A DNA stretch of 64,000 bases from a marine actinobacterium PHSC20C1 (GTDB lineage: Bacteria > Actinomycetota > Actinomycetes > Actinomycetales > Microbacteriaceae): contig CH672415.1 of the NCBI GenBank assembly GCA_000153145.1, positions 438,973 to 502,972 on the forward strand, written 5' to 3'. The translations under genes were made by a program, and so were the position numbers. The first letter of the stretch is position 1. Every line of letters starts with the position of its first letter. Positions 20,248 to 30,331 of the stretch are shown here, piece after piece. Below the pieces are notes generated by a model. That model was not told where the DNA came from and searched no databases. It saw only the letters and a program-made list of their open reading frames with translations.

Positions 20248-21168
20248 GTGGAAAGCCGTAGTATGCCGGTTCCCGAGGGGCTTGCTGGGCAGCGCGTTGA
20301 CGCAGCCTTAGCCAAATTGTTGGGCTTCTCGCGAACTTTTGCCGCTGAAGTCGCAGAAGAGGGTGGCGTCACCATGAATGGTGTCGTCGTCGGCAAGTCT
20401 GATCGTCTTTCAGCAGAGGCATGGCTCGAGGTTTCGTGGGTCTCCAAGTCTGAGCCTCAGATTGTTCCCGTCGTTCTTGACACGCTAGGAATCGTCTACG
20501 ACGACGAACACATCGTCGTCATCGACAAGCCAGCTGGCGTCGCTGCTCACCCCTCGATCGGATGGGATGGCGTAACCGTACTGGGCGCGCTTGCCGGTGC
20601 CGGTTACCGAATCTCAACCTCGGGAGCAGCAGAGCGCGCCGGGATTGTGCACCGCCTAGACGCGGGTACAAGTGGGCTCATGGTCGTGGCCAAGTCTGAA
20701 CTTGCCTACACCGAACTCAAGCGCGCGTTCCACGATCGTGAAGTGAACAAGATCTATCACTCGATCGTTCAGGGGCATCCCGACCCGCTAATGGGGACCA
20801 TTGATGCCCCCATCGGGCGGCATCCCGGGTCTAGCTGGAAATTTGCTGTCGTCGCCGGCGGTAAGGATTCCATTACTCACTACGAGACACTAGAGGCGTT
20901 CCCGTCTGCGTCCCTCGTTGAGGTTCAGCTTGAAACGGGGCGCACGCATCAAATCCGTGTACACATGGCGGCACAGCGTCATCCGTGTGTTGGCGACACC
21001 ATGTACGGCGCCGATCCGACTATTAGTGCCAAACTTGGCCTGACTCGCCAGTGGCTGCATGCCCACAAGCTCGGATTTGTGCATCCGGCGACTCGCGAGC
21101 CTGTGACGTTTGAGTCGCCATATCCGGCTGACCTTCAGGCAGCACTTGAGGTGCTTCGGGGCGACTAG
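20248..21168 (+). CDS. RluD-family 23S rRNA pseudouridine synthase
   Basis: RNA-modifying enzyme of 306 residues. An S4 RNA-binding domain occupies about residues 8-75 ([18 protein letters not shown]). The catalytic domain has the active-site Asp138 in [15 protein letters not shown] and later [11 protein letters not shown]. This pattern is the RluA/RluC/RluD class; the exact uridine targets cannot be read from sequence. The GTG start has AAGGAG 5 bp upstream. In many actinobacteria lspA lies immediately before this gene; here it does not. Confidence 0.92.
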   Translation: MESRSMPVPEGLAGQRVDAALAKLLGFSRTFAAEVAEEGGVTMNGVVVGKSDRLSAEAWLEVSWVSKSEPQIVPVVLDTLGIVYDDEHIVVIDKPAGVAAHPSIGWDGVTVLGALAGAGYRISTSGAAERAGIVHRLDAGTSGLMVVAKSELAYTELKRAFHDREVNKIYHSIVQGHPDPLMGTIDAPIGRHPGSSWKFAVVAGGKDSITHYETLEAFPSASLVEVQLETGRTHQIRVHMAAQRHPCVGDTMYGADPTISAKLGLTRQWLHAHKLGFVHPATREPVTFESPYPADLQAALEVLRGD

Positions 21169-21229
21169 GGCGCGTCAGTTATAGTCTGTTCCCGCTGCTG
21201 GCTTAGGCTGGATTTCGAAAGAATTCGGA

Positions 21230-24200
21230 GTGTCTGTGGCTGACAATAACGACTCGTTTGTGCATTTGCACGTTCATAGCGAGTACTCGATGCTCGATGG
21301 TGCGGCGCGCGTTGGCCCATTGCTTGACGCCGCTGTCGAACAGGGAATGCCGGCGATCGCGATCACCGACCACGGCAACATGTTTGGCGCCTACGACTTC
21401 TGGAAGTCGGCTACTGCCCGCGGAATCAAGCCAATTATTGGAACCGAGGCGTACATCACTCCTGGCACCGCTCGCGGTGACAAGACTCGAGTGCGCTGGG
21501 GTGGCAGTCATCAGACTCGGGATGACGTCGGCGGCAGTGGTGCGTATACGCACATGACGTTGCTGTCTCAAAACAATGAAGGTATGCACAACCTTTTTCG
21601 GATGTCCTCCAAGGCGTCGATCGAAGGTTTCTACTTTAAGCCGCGAATGGATCGTGAGCTGCTCAGCCAGTACTCCAAAGGCATCATCGCTACGACCGGG
21701 TGCGTCGGTGGTGAGGTGCAAACCAAGCTTCGACTCGGTCTGTATGACGAAGCGCGACAAGCTGCTGCTGACTTCCAGGACATCTTCGGCAAAGAGAATT
21801 TCTTTGCCGAAATCATGGATCACGGCATCGATATCGAACGTCGCACTATTCTCGACCTCATCAAGCTCGCCAAAGAGCTCGACATGCCTCTGCTCGCAAC
21901 GAACGACTTGCATTACACGCACTCCCACGATGCAACCGCGCACGCAGCGCTGTTGTGTGTGCAGTCAGCATCGACGCTCGATGACCCCAACCGCTTCAAG
22001 TTTGATTCGAACGAGTTCTACCTCAAATCCGCTGCCGAAATGCGCTCGTTGTTCCGCGAGCACCCGGAAGCCTGCGACAACACACTCCTGATTGCTGAGC
22101 GTTGCGAGGTCAGTTTTGAGGGTCGCGACCTCATGCCCCGATTCCCGGTGCCCGAGGGAGAAACTGAAGCCACTTGGTTTGAGAAAGAAGTCGCCAAGGG
22201 TATGAACAAGCGTTTCAATAACGCTCCTTCTGACGCGCATCTTGCCCAAGCAAAATACGAAGTAGACGTAATTCAGCAGATGGGGTTCCCTGGATACTTC
22301 CTCGTTGTCGCGGACTTCATCGAGTGGGCTAAGGCGCAGGGCATCCGTGTCGGGCCTGGTCGTGGTTCCGCCGCAGGCTCGATGGCCTCCTATGCGGTCG
22401 GGATTACCGAGCTGGATCCACTTGCGCACGGACTCATCTTCGAACGGTTTCTAAACCCCGAGCGAGTATCGATGCCCGACGTCGATGTCGACTTTGACGA
22501 TCGGCGACGCGGCGAAGTCATCCGCTACGTCACCGAAAAATATGGCGATGACCGAGTAGCGCAGATCGTGACCTACGGCACGATCAAGGCGAAGCAAGCC
22601 CTCAAGGACTCGGCTCGCGTACTGGGAATGCCTTACTCGGTAGGGGAGAAGCTCACTAAAGCGATGCCGCCTGCCATCATGGGCAAGGACATCTCGCTCC
22701 ACGACGTGCGCAACAAAGACGCGCCTCGGTACAAAGAGGCCGCCGATATTCGCGGAATCGTTGATACTGACGCCGAAGCTGCCAAAGTGTTCGACACCGC
22801 AGTTGGGCTTGAGGGCCTGAAACGACAGTGGGGCGTGCACGCCGCCGGAGTCGTGCTTTCGGCTGAGCCTCTGCTCGATGTGCTGCCGATCATGCGCCGT
22901 GAGGATGACGGCGCCATCATTACGCAGTTCGATCAGCCACCGCTAGAAAGTCTTGGCCTCATCAAGATGGACTTCTTGGGGTTGCGAAACCTCACGGTCA
23001 TCGAGGATGCACTCACGATGATCAAGGCAAACACCGGCTCGCCCCTCGTCATTGAAGATCTCGATCTAGATGCTGATCAAAAGACCTACGACTTGCTTGC
23101 TCGGGGGGACACGCTCGGTGTCTTCCAGCTTGACGGTGGCCCCATGCGGGCACTACTCAAGCAACTCAAGCCAACAAACTTCGAAGACATTTCGGCCGTG
23201 ATCGCGCTGTACCGCCCCGGACCGATGGGAATGAATTCCCACACAAAGTACGCTCTACGAAAAAATGGCCTCGAAGACATTGACGCCATCCATCCCGAAC
23301 TTGAAGAGCCGCTGAAAGAAATCCTCGGCACCACTTTTGGTTTGATTGTGTACCAAGAGCAAGTAATGTCCGTGGCGCAGAAGGTCGCCGGATTCACGCT
23401 TGGCCAAGCCGACGTGCTGCGTCGCGCGATGGGCAAAAAGAAAAAGGAAGAGCTCGACAAGCAGTTCATCGGGTTCGAGAGCGGCATGCTTGAGAACGGT
23501 TTCAGTAAAGAAGCCGTAAAGGTGCTGTGGGAAACTCTCATGCCCTTTGCCGACTACGCCTTCAACAAAGCGCACAGCGCCGGCTATGGCGTGCTTAGCT
23601 ACTGGACTGCGTACCTCAAGGCCAACTATCCAGCCGAGTACATGGCCGCGCTGCTTACTAGCGTCGGCGACTCAAAAGACAAGCTTGGAATGTATCTCAG
23701 CGAGTGCCGTCGAATGGGAATAAAGGTGCTCGCCCCCGACGTCAACGAATCGACTGTCAACTTCACGGCTGTTTCTGGCGACATCCGGTTCGGCCTGGGA
23801 GCGGTGCGAAATGTTGGAGCGTCGGTAGTTGAGCAAATCGTTCGTGCCCGCACCGAAAAGGGCCGCTTTGAGTCGTTCCACGACTACCTTCGCAAAGTTT
23901 CCATTCAGGTGGCTAACAAACGCACCGTCGAATCACTCATCAAATCCGGTGCGTTCGACTCGCTAGGAGCGACACGTCGGGGACTGCTCGAGATTCACGA
24001 AGATGCCTGCGACTCGGCCGTGAGCCTCAAGCGCAACGAAGCAAACGGGCAAGTCGACCTGTTCGGCGGAATCTTCGATTTCGACGGCGACGACGATGGT
24101 GTTCCCGAGCGGCCGGAGTGGTCAAAGCGCGACAAGCTCGCGTTCGAACGCGAAATGCTCGGGCTATACGTTTCGGACCACCCGCTCTCAGGCCTCGAAC

Positions 24201-24754
24201 TTCAGCTAGCAAAGCATCAAGATGCCACAATCACTGAAGTCCTGTCAGGGGATGTCGTTGCGGATGGCGACCACGTATCAATTGCTGGGCTAGTCACGAG
24301 CGTTCAACATCGAGTCGCCCGCAACAGCGGCAACCAGTACGGAATCGTCACCGTCGAAGACTTTGGCGGCGAGATCAGTGTCATGTTCTTGGGGAAGACG
24401 TATCAAGAGTTTGCACCTGGGCTCGTCAATGACTCGATCGTTGTGGTTCGTGGTCGAGCTAGCGCACGGGACGACGGGATGAATCTGCACGCCGTCAGCA
24501 TGTTTTCGCCAGAAATGGGTCCGAGCCTAGGTTCCGGACCGATCGTCGTGTCGATCAATGAGCAAAGAGCAACCACCGACGTCGTTTCTGGGCTCGGCGA
24601 CGTGCTCATTCGGCATTCCGGCGAAGTCGAAGTGCGACTGCGCCTGGTGCGCGGCGACATAGCTCGAGTATTCGAAGTGCCCTATCGCGTCAAGGTGTCA
24701 GCAGACCTCTACGGTGAGCTCAAGACGCTACTGGGCCCCGGCTGCCTTGGCTAG
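21230..24754 (+). CDS. dnaE: DNA polymerase III alpha subunit DnaE
   Basis: Replicative DNA polymerase of 1174 residues. The N-terminal PHP domain begins FVHLHVHSEYSMLDGA. The C-family polymerase core has GPGRGSAAGSMASYAVGI and the catalytic aspartates in PDVDVDFDDRRRGE (from about 416). FNKAHSAGYGVLSYWTAYLK and a helix-hairpin-helix region follow, with an OB-fold near the C-terminus (about 990-1090). Length and motifs fit actinobacterial DnaE1. The start is GTG 21230, with CGGAG weakly upstream. Its stop codon lies in the first unit of a 17-bp tandem repeat. Confidence 0.97.
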   Translation: MSVADNNDSFVHLHVHSEYSMLDGAARVGPLLDAAVEQGMPAIAITDHGNMFGAYDFWKSATARGIKPIIGTEAYITPGTARGDKTRVRWGGSHQTRDDVGGSGAYTHMTLLSQNNEGMHNLFRMSSKASIEGFYFKPRMDRELLSQYSKGIIATTGCVGGEVQTKLRLGLYDEARQAAADFQDIFGKENFFAEIMDHGIDIERRTILDLIKLAKELDMPLLATNDLHYTHSHDATAHAALLCVQSASTLDDPNRFKFDSNEFYLKSAAEMRSLFREHPEACDNTLLIAERCEVSFEGRDLMPRFPVPEGETEATWFEKEVAKGMNKRFNNAPSDAHLAQAKYEVDVIQQMGFPGYFLVVADFIEWAKAQGIRVGPGRGSAAGSMASYAVGITELDPLAHGLIFERFLNPERVSMPDVDVDFDDRRRGEVIRYVTEKYGDDRVAQIVTYGTIKAKQALKDSARVLGMPYSVGEKLTKAMPPAIMGKDISLHDVRNKDAPRYKEAADIRGIVDTDAEAAKVFDTAVGLEGLKRQWGVHAAGVVLSAEPLLDVLPIMRREDDGAIITQFDQPPLESLGLIKMDFLGLRNLTVIEDALTMIKANTGSPLVIEDLDLDADQKTYDLLARGDTLGVFQLDGGPMRALLKQLKPTNFEDISAVIALYRPGPMGMNSHTKYALRKNGLEDIDAIHPELEEPLKEILGTTFGLIVYQEQVMSVAQKVAGFTLGQADVLRRAMGKKKKEELDKQFIGFESGMLENGFSKEAVKVLWETLMPFADYAFNKAHSAGYGVLSYWTAYLKANYPAEYMAALLTSVGDSKDKLGMYLSECRRMGIKVLAPDVNESTVNFTAVSGDIRFGLGAVRNVGASVVEQIVRARTEKGRFESFHDYLRKVSIQVANKRTVESLIKSGAFDSLGATRRGLLEIHEDACDSAVSLKRNEANGQVDLFGGIFDFDGDDDGVPERPEWSKRDKLAFEREMLGLYVSDHPLSGLELQLAKHQDATITEVLSGDVVADGDHVSIAGLVTSVQHRVARNSGNQYGIVTVEDFGGEISVMFLGKTYQEFAPGLVNDSIVVVRGRASARDDGMNLHAVSMFSPEMGPSLGSGPIVVSINEQRATTDVVSGLGDVLIRHSGEVEVRLRLVRGDIARVFEVPYRVKVSADLYGELKTLLGPGCLG

Positions 24755-24838
24755 ATTCACAGCACGGCTAGTTTCACAGCAGGGCTAGTTCTTCAGCAGC
24801 GCTAGTTCTTCAGCAGCGCTGGTTTCGAGGCAGGCTAG
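24749..24838. repeat. 17-bp tandem repeat between convergent genes
   Basis: Units start at 24749, 24766, 24783, 24800 and 24817 with a strict 17-bp period, then a partial GGCTAG at 24833. Example unit: GGCTAGTTCTTCAGCAG. Most units carry CTAG, which reads as a TAG stop on both strands. The first supplies the dnaE stop (24752-24754) and the last supplies the stop of the convergent flavin reductase gene (24835-24837). Confidence 0.9.
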
Positions 24839-25338
24839 TCGTCGATGGTGTGAGGGCGCATGTATGTTCGCTCGTGATAGAGCAGCGCCTCATCTTCTTC
24901 GCCCAAGATGCCGTGATCAATTTCAACAATCACGACTGCATTGTTGTGCACGAGGTGCACGTCGATGATGCGCCCTACCGCGATCGCGGTCGCTCCGTCG
25001 AGAAGTGGGAGCCCGCTGTCATCAGCGTGCCAGTGGTCCCCAGCGAAACGCAGATCATGGTCGGCGGCCATTCGCTCGGCTAGATGCCGACTGTGAGGAC
25101 CGAGCATGTGGATCGCGACCTGGTTGCCCACCGTCATCGCCGGCCAAGAACTCGACACTTGAGCCATATTGAACGTGGCTAGCGGGGGAACTGCCGCTAA
25201 AGAGGCGAGTGATGTCGCGGTAAATCCCACGGGGTGCCCGTCAGGTGCGCGGGCCGTCACTACCGCTACGCCTGCTGCGTGGCGCCTGAACGCACTCTTG
25301 AAAGCGTCGATTCCGTCTGTTGCCGCTGAATTATCCAT
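24835..25338 (-). CDS. Flavin reductase-like flavoprotein
   Basis: Member of the flavin reductase-like (split-barrel FMN-binding) family, about 167 residues from ATG 25338. It begins MDNSAATDGIDAFKSAFRRH and has the family pattern RHAAGVAVVTAR, GFTATSLASLAAVPPLATFN and a conserved C-terminal HGILGEEDEALLYHERTY. Such proteins reduce flavin with NAD(P)H for a monooxygenase partner or bind FMN themselves. No monooxygenase gene is adjacent. An in-frame upstream start at 25422 would overlap hisD, so the shorter form is preferred. It is divergent from hisD. Confidence 0.85.
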   Translation of the reverse strand: MDNSAATDGIDAFKSAFRRHAAGVAVVTARAPDGHPVGFTATSLASLAAVPPLATFNMAQVSSSWPAMTVGNQVAIHMLGPHSRHLAERMAADHDLRFAGDHWHADDSGLPLLDGATAIAVGRIIDVHLVHNNAVVIVEIDHGILGEEDEALLYHERTYMRPHTIDD

Positions 25339-25406
25339 ATGTTCGTTATCAAGCCTAATCGGCGCGCAGGAATTCCCGGCACAGAACGAACTAACATGGT
25401 GAGGCC

Positions 25407-26720
25407 ATGTCGCTGAATACAATTGATCTTCGCGCCGCTACTTTGAGCCGCGCCGAACTTTCCCGTGTCATCCCTCGTGCTCAAACTGATGTTTCCGTCG
25501 CTTCCGCCACGGCGATTCAACTCATCGACGATGTTCGTGAGCGCGGTGAACAAGCACTTCTCGACCAAGCCGAGCGACTCGACGGTGTGCGCCCAGAGCG
25601 CGTCCGCATTCATGCCGATGAAATCACCAGGGCAATGCGGGCACTGGAACCTGCAGTACGTGAAGCCCTCGAGCTTGCTATCGACCGCGTACGAACGGCG
25701 AGCAAGGCGCAAGTTCCGCCGCCGATGATGACCGAACTAGGGGACGGTGCTGAGATCGTGCAGCGCTGGCAGCCAGTCAATCGCGTCGGTCTCTATGTCC
25801 CTGGTGGCAAGGCGGTTTATCCATCGAGCGTCATCATGAACGTCGTCCCTGCGCAGGTCGCCGGAGTATCGTCAGTTGCTTTGGCATCACCTCCGCAGCG
25901 TTTGTTCGGGGGAGCGGTGCATCCGACAATCCTCGGCGCTGCCGGTTTGCTCGGCGTCGATGAGGTCTACGCGATGGGTGGTGCTGGCGCTATTGGCGCG
26001 TTTGCCTACGGCGTTCCTCAGTTGGGGCTTGACCCCGTCGACATTATTACGGGCCCAGGCAACATTTATGTGGCTGCCGCAAAGCGGGCGGTTCACGGCA
26101 TGGTTGGGATTGACTCCGAAGCTGGGCCGACTGAAATCCTGATTATTGCGGATGCGAGTGCCGATCCACGACTCGTTGCGGCAGACCTACTCAGTCAGGC
26201 AGAACACGATGAACTCGCTGCCGCGGTCCTCGTAACCGATTCCGAAGAACTGGCGGATGCCGTACACATCCAACTCGCCGCACAGCTGGCAGAGACAGCT
26301 CATTCACGACGCGCAAGTGTGGCTCTCGAAGGTCAGCAGTCTGCGATCGTGCTCGTGAGCGATATGACAGCAGCGGCGGCGCTCAGCAACGCGTACGGCC
26401 CGGAGCACTTGGAGATTCAGACCGAAGAAGCGGGGACGGTCCTCGATATGATCGATAACGCTGGCGCAATCTTCCTTGGAGCACATTCCCCGGTTAGTCT
26501 TGGCGACTACTTGGCAGGGTCTAATCACGTACTTCCCACTGGAGGTCAGTCGCGATTCTCGTCCGGGCTGGGAGCGTATACGTTCTTACGCCCTCAGCAG
26601 GTAATTCGCTACAGCCAAGAGGCTCTCCGCAGTCTTGAACCGCACATCGTTGCGCTCAGCAATGCCGAAGATTTGCCAGCACACGGTGCAGCTGTGAGTG
26701 CACGGTTCCGCGACCGCTAA
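25407..26720 (+). CDS. hisD: Histidinol dehydrogenase
   Basis: Zinc- and NAD-dependent enzyme of 437 residues catalysing the last two oxidation steps of histidine synthesis, from histidinol to histidine. Landmarks are VGLYVPGGKAVYPSSVIMN, GAIGAFAYG, ITGPGNIYVAAAKR, the SEAGPTEILIIAD stretch, LSQAEHDE (zinc ligands) and GPEHLEI, with GSNHVLPTGG near the end. All are intact. No other his genes are in the window. It is divergent from the flavin reductase gene with a 68-bp gap that must hold both promoters. Confidence 0.97.
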   Translation: MSLNTIDLRAATLSRAELSRVIPRAQTDVSVASATAIQLIDDVRERGEQALLDQAERLDGVRPERVRIHADEITRAMRALEPAVREALELAIDRVRTASKAQVPPPMMTELGDGAEIVQRWQPVNRVGLYVPGGKAVYPSSVIMNVVPAQVAGVSSVALASPPQRLFGGAVHPTILGAAGLLGVDEVYAMGGAGAIGAFAYGVPQLGLDPVDIITGPGNIYVAAAKRAVHGMVGIDSEAGPTEILIIADASADPRLVAADLLSQAEHDELAAAVLVTDSEELADAVHIQLAAQLAETAHSRRASVALEGQQSAIVLVSDMTAAAALSNAYGPEHLEIQTEEAGTVLDMIDNAGAIFLGAHSPVSLGDYLAGSNHVLPTGGQSRFSSGLGAYTFLRPQQVIRYSQEALRSLEPHIVALSNAEDLPAHGAAVSARFRDR

Positions 26721-26740
26721 ACGGGTACGCTTGAGACACT

Positions 26741-27199
26741 ATGTACTGCCCTTTCTGTAGGCATCCCGATAGCAGGGTTGTTGATTCCCGCACAAGCGAC
26801 GATGGTCTCTCGATTCGTCGCCGTCGTCAGTGTCCCGAGTGCGGTCGCCGGTTCTCGACGACCGAAACCGCATCCCTCAACGTAATCAAACGTGATGGCG
26901 TTGTGGAGTCGTTTAGCCGCGAGAAGATCGTGAGTGGCGTGCGTAAAGCGTGCCAAGGGCGTCCCGTAACTGACACCGATTTGGCTGTGCTTGCCCAGAA
27001 GGTTGAAGAGTCCATTCGAGCAACGGGTACCGCCCAGATCGATGCGAATGAAATCGGCCTCGCAATCCTTTCGCCGCTGCGCGACCTCGACGAGGTTGCC
27101 TACCTTCGTTTCGCAAGCGTTTATCAAGCTTTCGATTCGCTTGATGACTTTGACTCCGCAATTAACCAGTTGCGTTTAGATCACGGCACGACAAACTAG
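26741..27199 (+). CDS. nrdR: Transcriptional repressor NrdR
   Basis: Repressor of ribonucleotide reductase genes, 152 residues. The N-terminal zinc ribbon has [15 protein letters not shown] and CPECGRRF, followed by an ATP-cone domain (about 50-140) beginning [16 protein letters not shown]. It senses the ATP/dATP balance. It starts 20 bp after hisD and may share its transcript. No nrd genes or NrdR boxes were found in this window. Confidence 0.96.
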   Translation: MYCPFCRHPDSRVVDSRTSDDGLSIRRRRQCPECGRRFSTTETASLNVIKRDGVVESFSREKIVSGVRKACQGRPVTDTDLAVLAQKVEESIRATGTAQIDANEIGLAILSPLRDLDEVAYLRFASVYQAFDSLDDFDSAINQLRLDHGTTN

Positions 27200-27252
27200 C
27201 TGAGCTTCCCGACGTTGACCACGACCCTCCACTGCTGAGAGCAGCGCTACCT

Positions 27253-28287
27253 ATGTATGAGTTCTTCTTTCGGACCGTTCTCAAGCGACTAGATCCCGAG
27301 TTCGCTCACTCTCTCGCCTTCGCCGTCATTCGGTCGCTCCCAGCAATTGGCATCGGCCGGCTGCTGCAGCGAGCCGCAGATCCCGCACTCAGAGTAGAGA
27401 CCCTAGGTTTGAGCTTTGACTCGCCGTTTGGGGTCGCTGCTGGATTCGACAAGTCGGGCGTAGGAATCCACGGCCTCGGGCAATTGGGTTTCAGCCACGT
27501 TGAGGTTGGCACAATCACCGCCTTGCCTCAGCCGGGAAACTCCAAACCTCGACTCTTTCGGCTCGTCGCTGACCGCGGCGTTATCAACCGCATGGGCTTC
27601 AACAACGCGGGTGCAGCTAAGGCAGCCCTAGTGATCGAACGCGCACGGTTGCGAACACCTAGACCCGTAATCGGCATCAATATTGGAAAATCGCGCGTTG
27701 TTGCCGTTGAGGATGCGGTCGCTGACTATCTCACGAGCACTCGTGTACTGGCACCGCTTGCCGACTACCTCGTCGTGAACGTTAGCTCTCCGAACACGCC
27801 TGGCCTTCGAGGATTGCAAGAGATTGACATGCTCAAGCCACTTCTCACGGCAGTGAAATCTGCGGCTGGTGAGACCCCGGTGCTTGTCAAGATTGCGCCA
27901 GACGTTTCGGATGCCGAAGCGGAAGCAATCGCGCGCCTTGCCGTTGACGAACTCGACGGCATTATTGCGACCAACACAACCCTCTCCAGAGACGGCTTAA
28001 GCACGCCGCCAGAGGTCGTTGAAGCTGCCGGTGCCGGCGGAGTCTCCGGCAAACCTGTAGCTTCCCGTTCACTCGAACTGCTTCGCGTGATCCGCGACGT
28101 CGTTCCGGCGGAGTTCTGCGTAATTTCTGTTGGTGGTGTCGAAACTGCTGAAGACGTCGCCGAGCGTTTGCGCGAGGGTGCGACTCTCGTTCAGGGCTAC
28201 ACCGGATTCATCTACCGTGGTCCGTTCTGGGCGCGGTCGATCAATCGCAAACTAGCTCGGCTACTCCACGCGGAGCGCGCAATTTAG
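27253..28287 (+). CDS. pyrD: Dihydroorotate dehydrogenase (quinone)
   Basis: Class 2 dihydroorotate dehydrogenase of 344 residues. It oxidises dihydroorotate to orotate in pyrimidine synthesis and passes electrons to menaquinone at the membrane. The N-terminal helix pair (FRTVLKRLDPEFAHSLAF) is the class 2 membrane-association extension. FMN-barrel motifs are GVAAGFDKSG, GVINRMGFNN, VVNVSSPNTPGLR (with the class 2 catalytic Ser), VKIAPD and ATNTT. Its stop overlaps the stop of the opposing DUF3043 gene by 4 bases. Confidence 0.96.
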   Translation: MYEFFFRTVLKRLDPEFAHSLAFAVIRSLPAIGIGRLLQRAADPALRVETLGLSFDSPFGVAAGFDKSGVGIHGLGQLGFSHVEVGTITALPQPGNSKPRLFRLVADRGVINRMGFNNAGAAKAALVIERARLRTPRPVIGINIGKSRVVAVEDAVADYLTSTRVLAPLADYLVVNVSSPNTPGLRGLQEIDMLKPLLTAVKSAAGETPVLVKIAPDVSDAEAEAIARLAVDELDGIIATNTTLSRDGLSTPPEVVEAAGAGGVSGKPVASRSLELLRVIRDVVPAEFCVISVGGVETAEDVAERLREGATLVQGYTGFIYRGPFWARSINRKLARLLHAERAI

Positions 28288-28865
28288 CTCGGGAACTGAC
28301 CGCGCTTGACCTGCGGCTTGGGCAGACGCATGATGCGCAACTGAAGCGATCTCATAGCTGCGTACCAGCGAACCTTCTCGGCGCGAGATTCGCCAAATTT
28401 TTCGGTAATTTTGCGGCGCAAGCGGAGTCCGAGCATGACAGCGTCGATGGCGGCAACGATGAAGAAGCCCCAGAGCGCCATCAGACCGAATACTTGCACT
28501 TCAGGCTGCGGGAAGAGCGTCAGGATGATGACAACGAACATCGCGGGCACGAGCATTTCGCCGACGCTGAATCGTGCGTCAACATAGTCGCGAACGAAAC
28601 GCTTTTGGGGGCCGCGATCGCGCAGTGGGAGGTACTTCTCCTCGCCATTTGCCATTCCAACGCGGGCACGTTCGCGCTCGGCCTGCTGCTGCGTACGGGC
28701 CTGACGACGGGCTTCCTTGCGGTCGTCGGAGACGAGAGGACGCAAGTTCGCGGCCTCGCGTTCCTTGCGTGTTGGGGTAGGGCGGCCCTTACCCGACGCG
28801 ACACTTTCGTGGTCTGCGGGGGAGTCGGGAGTTGAATTCTTGTCGGACGAAGATGCTTTTACCAC
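28284..28865 (-). CDS. DUF3043 membrane protein
   Basis: Actinobacterial membrane protein of 193 residues with unknown function. A long charged cytoplasmic region rich in Arg/Glu/Gln (about 1-85) includes PTRKEREAANLRPLV. Two hydrophobic segments follow at about 105-122 and 127-147, then a basic tail (LRLRRKITEKFGESRAEKV). The pattern is typical of DUF3043. It converges on pyrD and is divergent from the M20 peptidase gene, whose start lies 38 bp away. Confidence 0.88.
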   Translation of the reverse strand: MVKASSSDKNSTPDSPADHESVASGKGRPTPTRKEREAANLRPLVSDDRKEARRQARTQQQAERERARVGMANGEEKYLPLRDRGPQKRFVRDYVDARFSVGEMLVPAMFVVIILTLFPQPEVQVFGLMALWGFFIVAAIDAVMLGLRLRRKITEKFGESRAEKVRWYAAMRSLQLRIMRLPKPQVKRGQFPS

Positions 28866-28903
28866 TGGGTTCCTTGCGTTGGAGTCGATCTAAGATTACT
28901 CGT

Positions 28904-30322
28904 ATGACACAAGCGCCGCAGCCGACGTCCGCGTCGACCACCCCTGACCCTCAACTCGAACCGCTGACGCAAGCCGTCTTGGCGGCAATGCCAGCAACGA
29001 TTGCCGAGCTTTCAACGCTTGTTCGAATTCCCTCGGTGTCGTGGGACGGATTCGAGCCTGAGCAAGTTCAGCGAAGTGCCGAGGCGGCCAAGGCCCTCAT
29101 CGAGGGAATCGGCGTTTTCGACAGCGTTGAGCTCGCCCGCGCCTCGATCGATGACGAAACGCTCGGGCATCCAGCGGTCTTGGCCACTCGCAAAGCGAAA
29201 AACGGCAGGCCGACAATCCTTTTGTATGCGCACCACGATGTCCAGCCTCCCGGTCACGATTCCGACTGGGACTCGCCACCGTTCGAACCAACAGTGCGCG
29301 GTGATCGTCTCTATGGACGTGGGGCCGCGGATGACAAAGCGGGCATCATGGCTCACGTCGCAGCGATCCGCGCATTTGTCGAAACCGTCGGGGAGGATTT
29401 TGACCTCGGCCTTGTCGCCTTTTTTGAGGGCGAAGAAGAGTTTGGTTCGCGCTCTTTCGCGAACTTCATCACTGAGAACCGCGAGAAGCTTGCTGCTGAC
29501 GTGATTGTTGTCGCCGATTCGGACAACTGGGATGTTAACACTCCATCGCTCACAGTTGGTCTGCGAGGAAACGTTACGTTCAAGCTCAAGGTTTCAACGC
29601 TGGCCCACGCTTCGCACTCTGGCATGTTCGGGGGAGCAGTACCGGATGCGATGCTCGCGACGGTAAAGCTCCTTGCCACTTTGCACGACGAGAACGGCTC
29701 TGTCGCTGTCGATGGGCTAACTAGTCGCGAGGGGCAAACTCCGGAATACAGCGAAGAGAAGCTCCGCCATGAAGCCGGGCTTCTCGACGGCGTCTCATCG
29801 ATCGGATCCGGCAATGTACTCAGCCGATTGTGGGACAAGCCAGCAATCACCATTACCGGTATCGACGCGCCAAGCGTAATGAACGCCTCAAACACTCTTA
29901 CGCCAAGCATCACGGTGAAGCTCAGCGCACGCATCGCGCCGGGGCAGGATCCCAACGATGCCTTCGAGGCGTTGCGTGCCCACCTGCACGCCAATGCACC
30001 TTTCGGGGCCCATCTCGAAATCTCCGACGTTGACCGGGGAAGCCCGTTCCTTGTAGATACGAGTGGGTGGGCCGTTGAGGTAGTCAAGACCGCGATGCAT
30101 GAGGCCTGGGGAAATGAGCCACTAGAAACAGGAATTGGCGGCTCAATTCCGTTCATTTCTGACCTTGTAGAGGTGTTCCCAGAAGCGCAAATCCTGGTAA
30201 CGGGAGTCGAGGACCCTGAGTCGCGCGCACACAGCCCAAACGAGTCATTGCATCTGGGCGTATTCAAGCGCGCAATTCTCACCGAGGCGCTCCTGCTCGC
30301 AAAGTTGGAACGTCGGGCGTAG
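28904..30322 (+). CDS. M20-family dipeptidase/metallopeptidase
   Basis: Zinc-dependent amidohydrolase of the M20 family, about 472 residues from ATG 28904 (MTQAPQPTSA). Metal-site motifs are LLYAHHDVQPPG, YGRGAADDKAGIMAH and FFEGEEEFGS with the catalytic glutamate pair. The dimerisation domain contains THASHSGMFGG-like sequence (LAHASHSGMFGG), and a late His lies in SRAHSPNESLHLG. The family splits dipeptides or related amides; the exact substrate is unknown. Upstream in-frame starts would overlap the divergent DUF3043 gene. Confidence 0.92.
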   Translation: MTQAPQPTSASTTPDPQLEPLTQAVLAAMPATIAELSTLVRIPSVSWDGFEPEQVQRSAEAAKALIEGIGVFDSVELARASIDDETLGHPAVLATRKAKNGRPTILLYAHHDVQPPGHDSDWDSPPFEPTVRGDRLYGRGAADDKAGIMAHVAAIRAFVETVGEDFDLGLVAFFEGEEEFGSRSFANFITENREKLAADVIVVADSDNWDVNTPSLTVGLRGNVTFKLKVSTLAHASHSGMFGGAVPDAMLATVKLLATLHDENGSVAVDGLTSREGQTPEYSEEKLRHEAGLLDGVSSIGSGNVLSRLWDKPAITITGIDAPSVMNASNTLTPSITVKLSARIAPGQDPNDAFEALRAHLHANAPFGAHLEISDVDRGSPFLVDTSGWAVEVVKTAMHEAWGNEPLETGIGGSIPFISDLVEVFPEAQILVTGVEDPESRAHSPNESLHLGVFKRAILTEALLLAKLERRA

Positions 30323-30331
30323 AATTAGCTC

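Noticed and set aside
29353-30282. 309-codon minus-strand open frame opposite the M20 peptidase
   Set aside because: Antisense shadow with no family resemblance.
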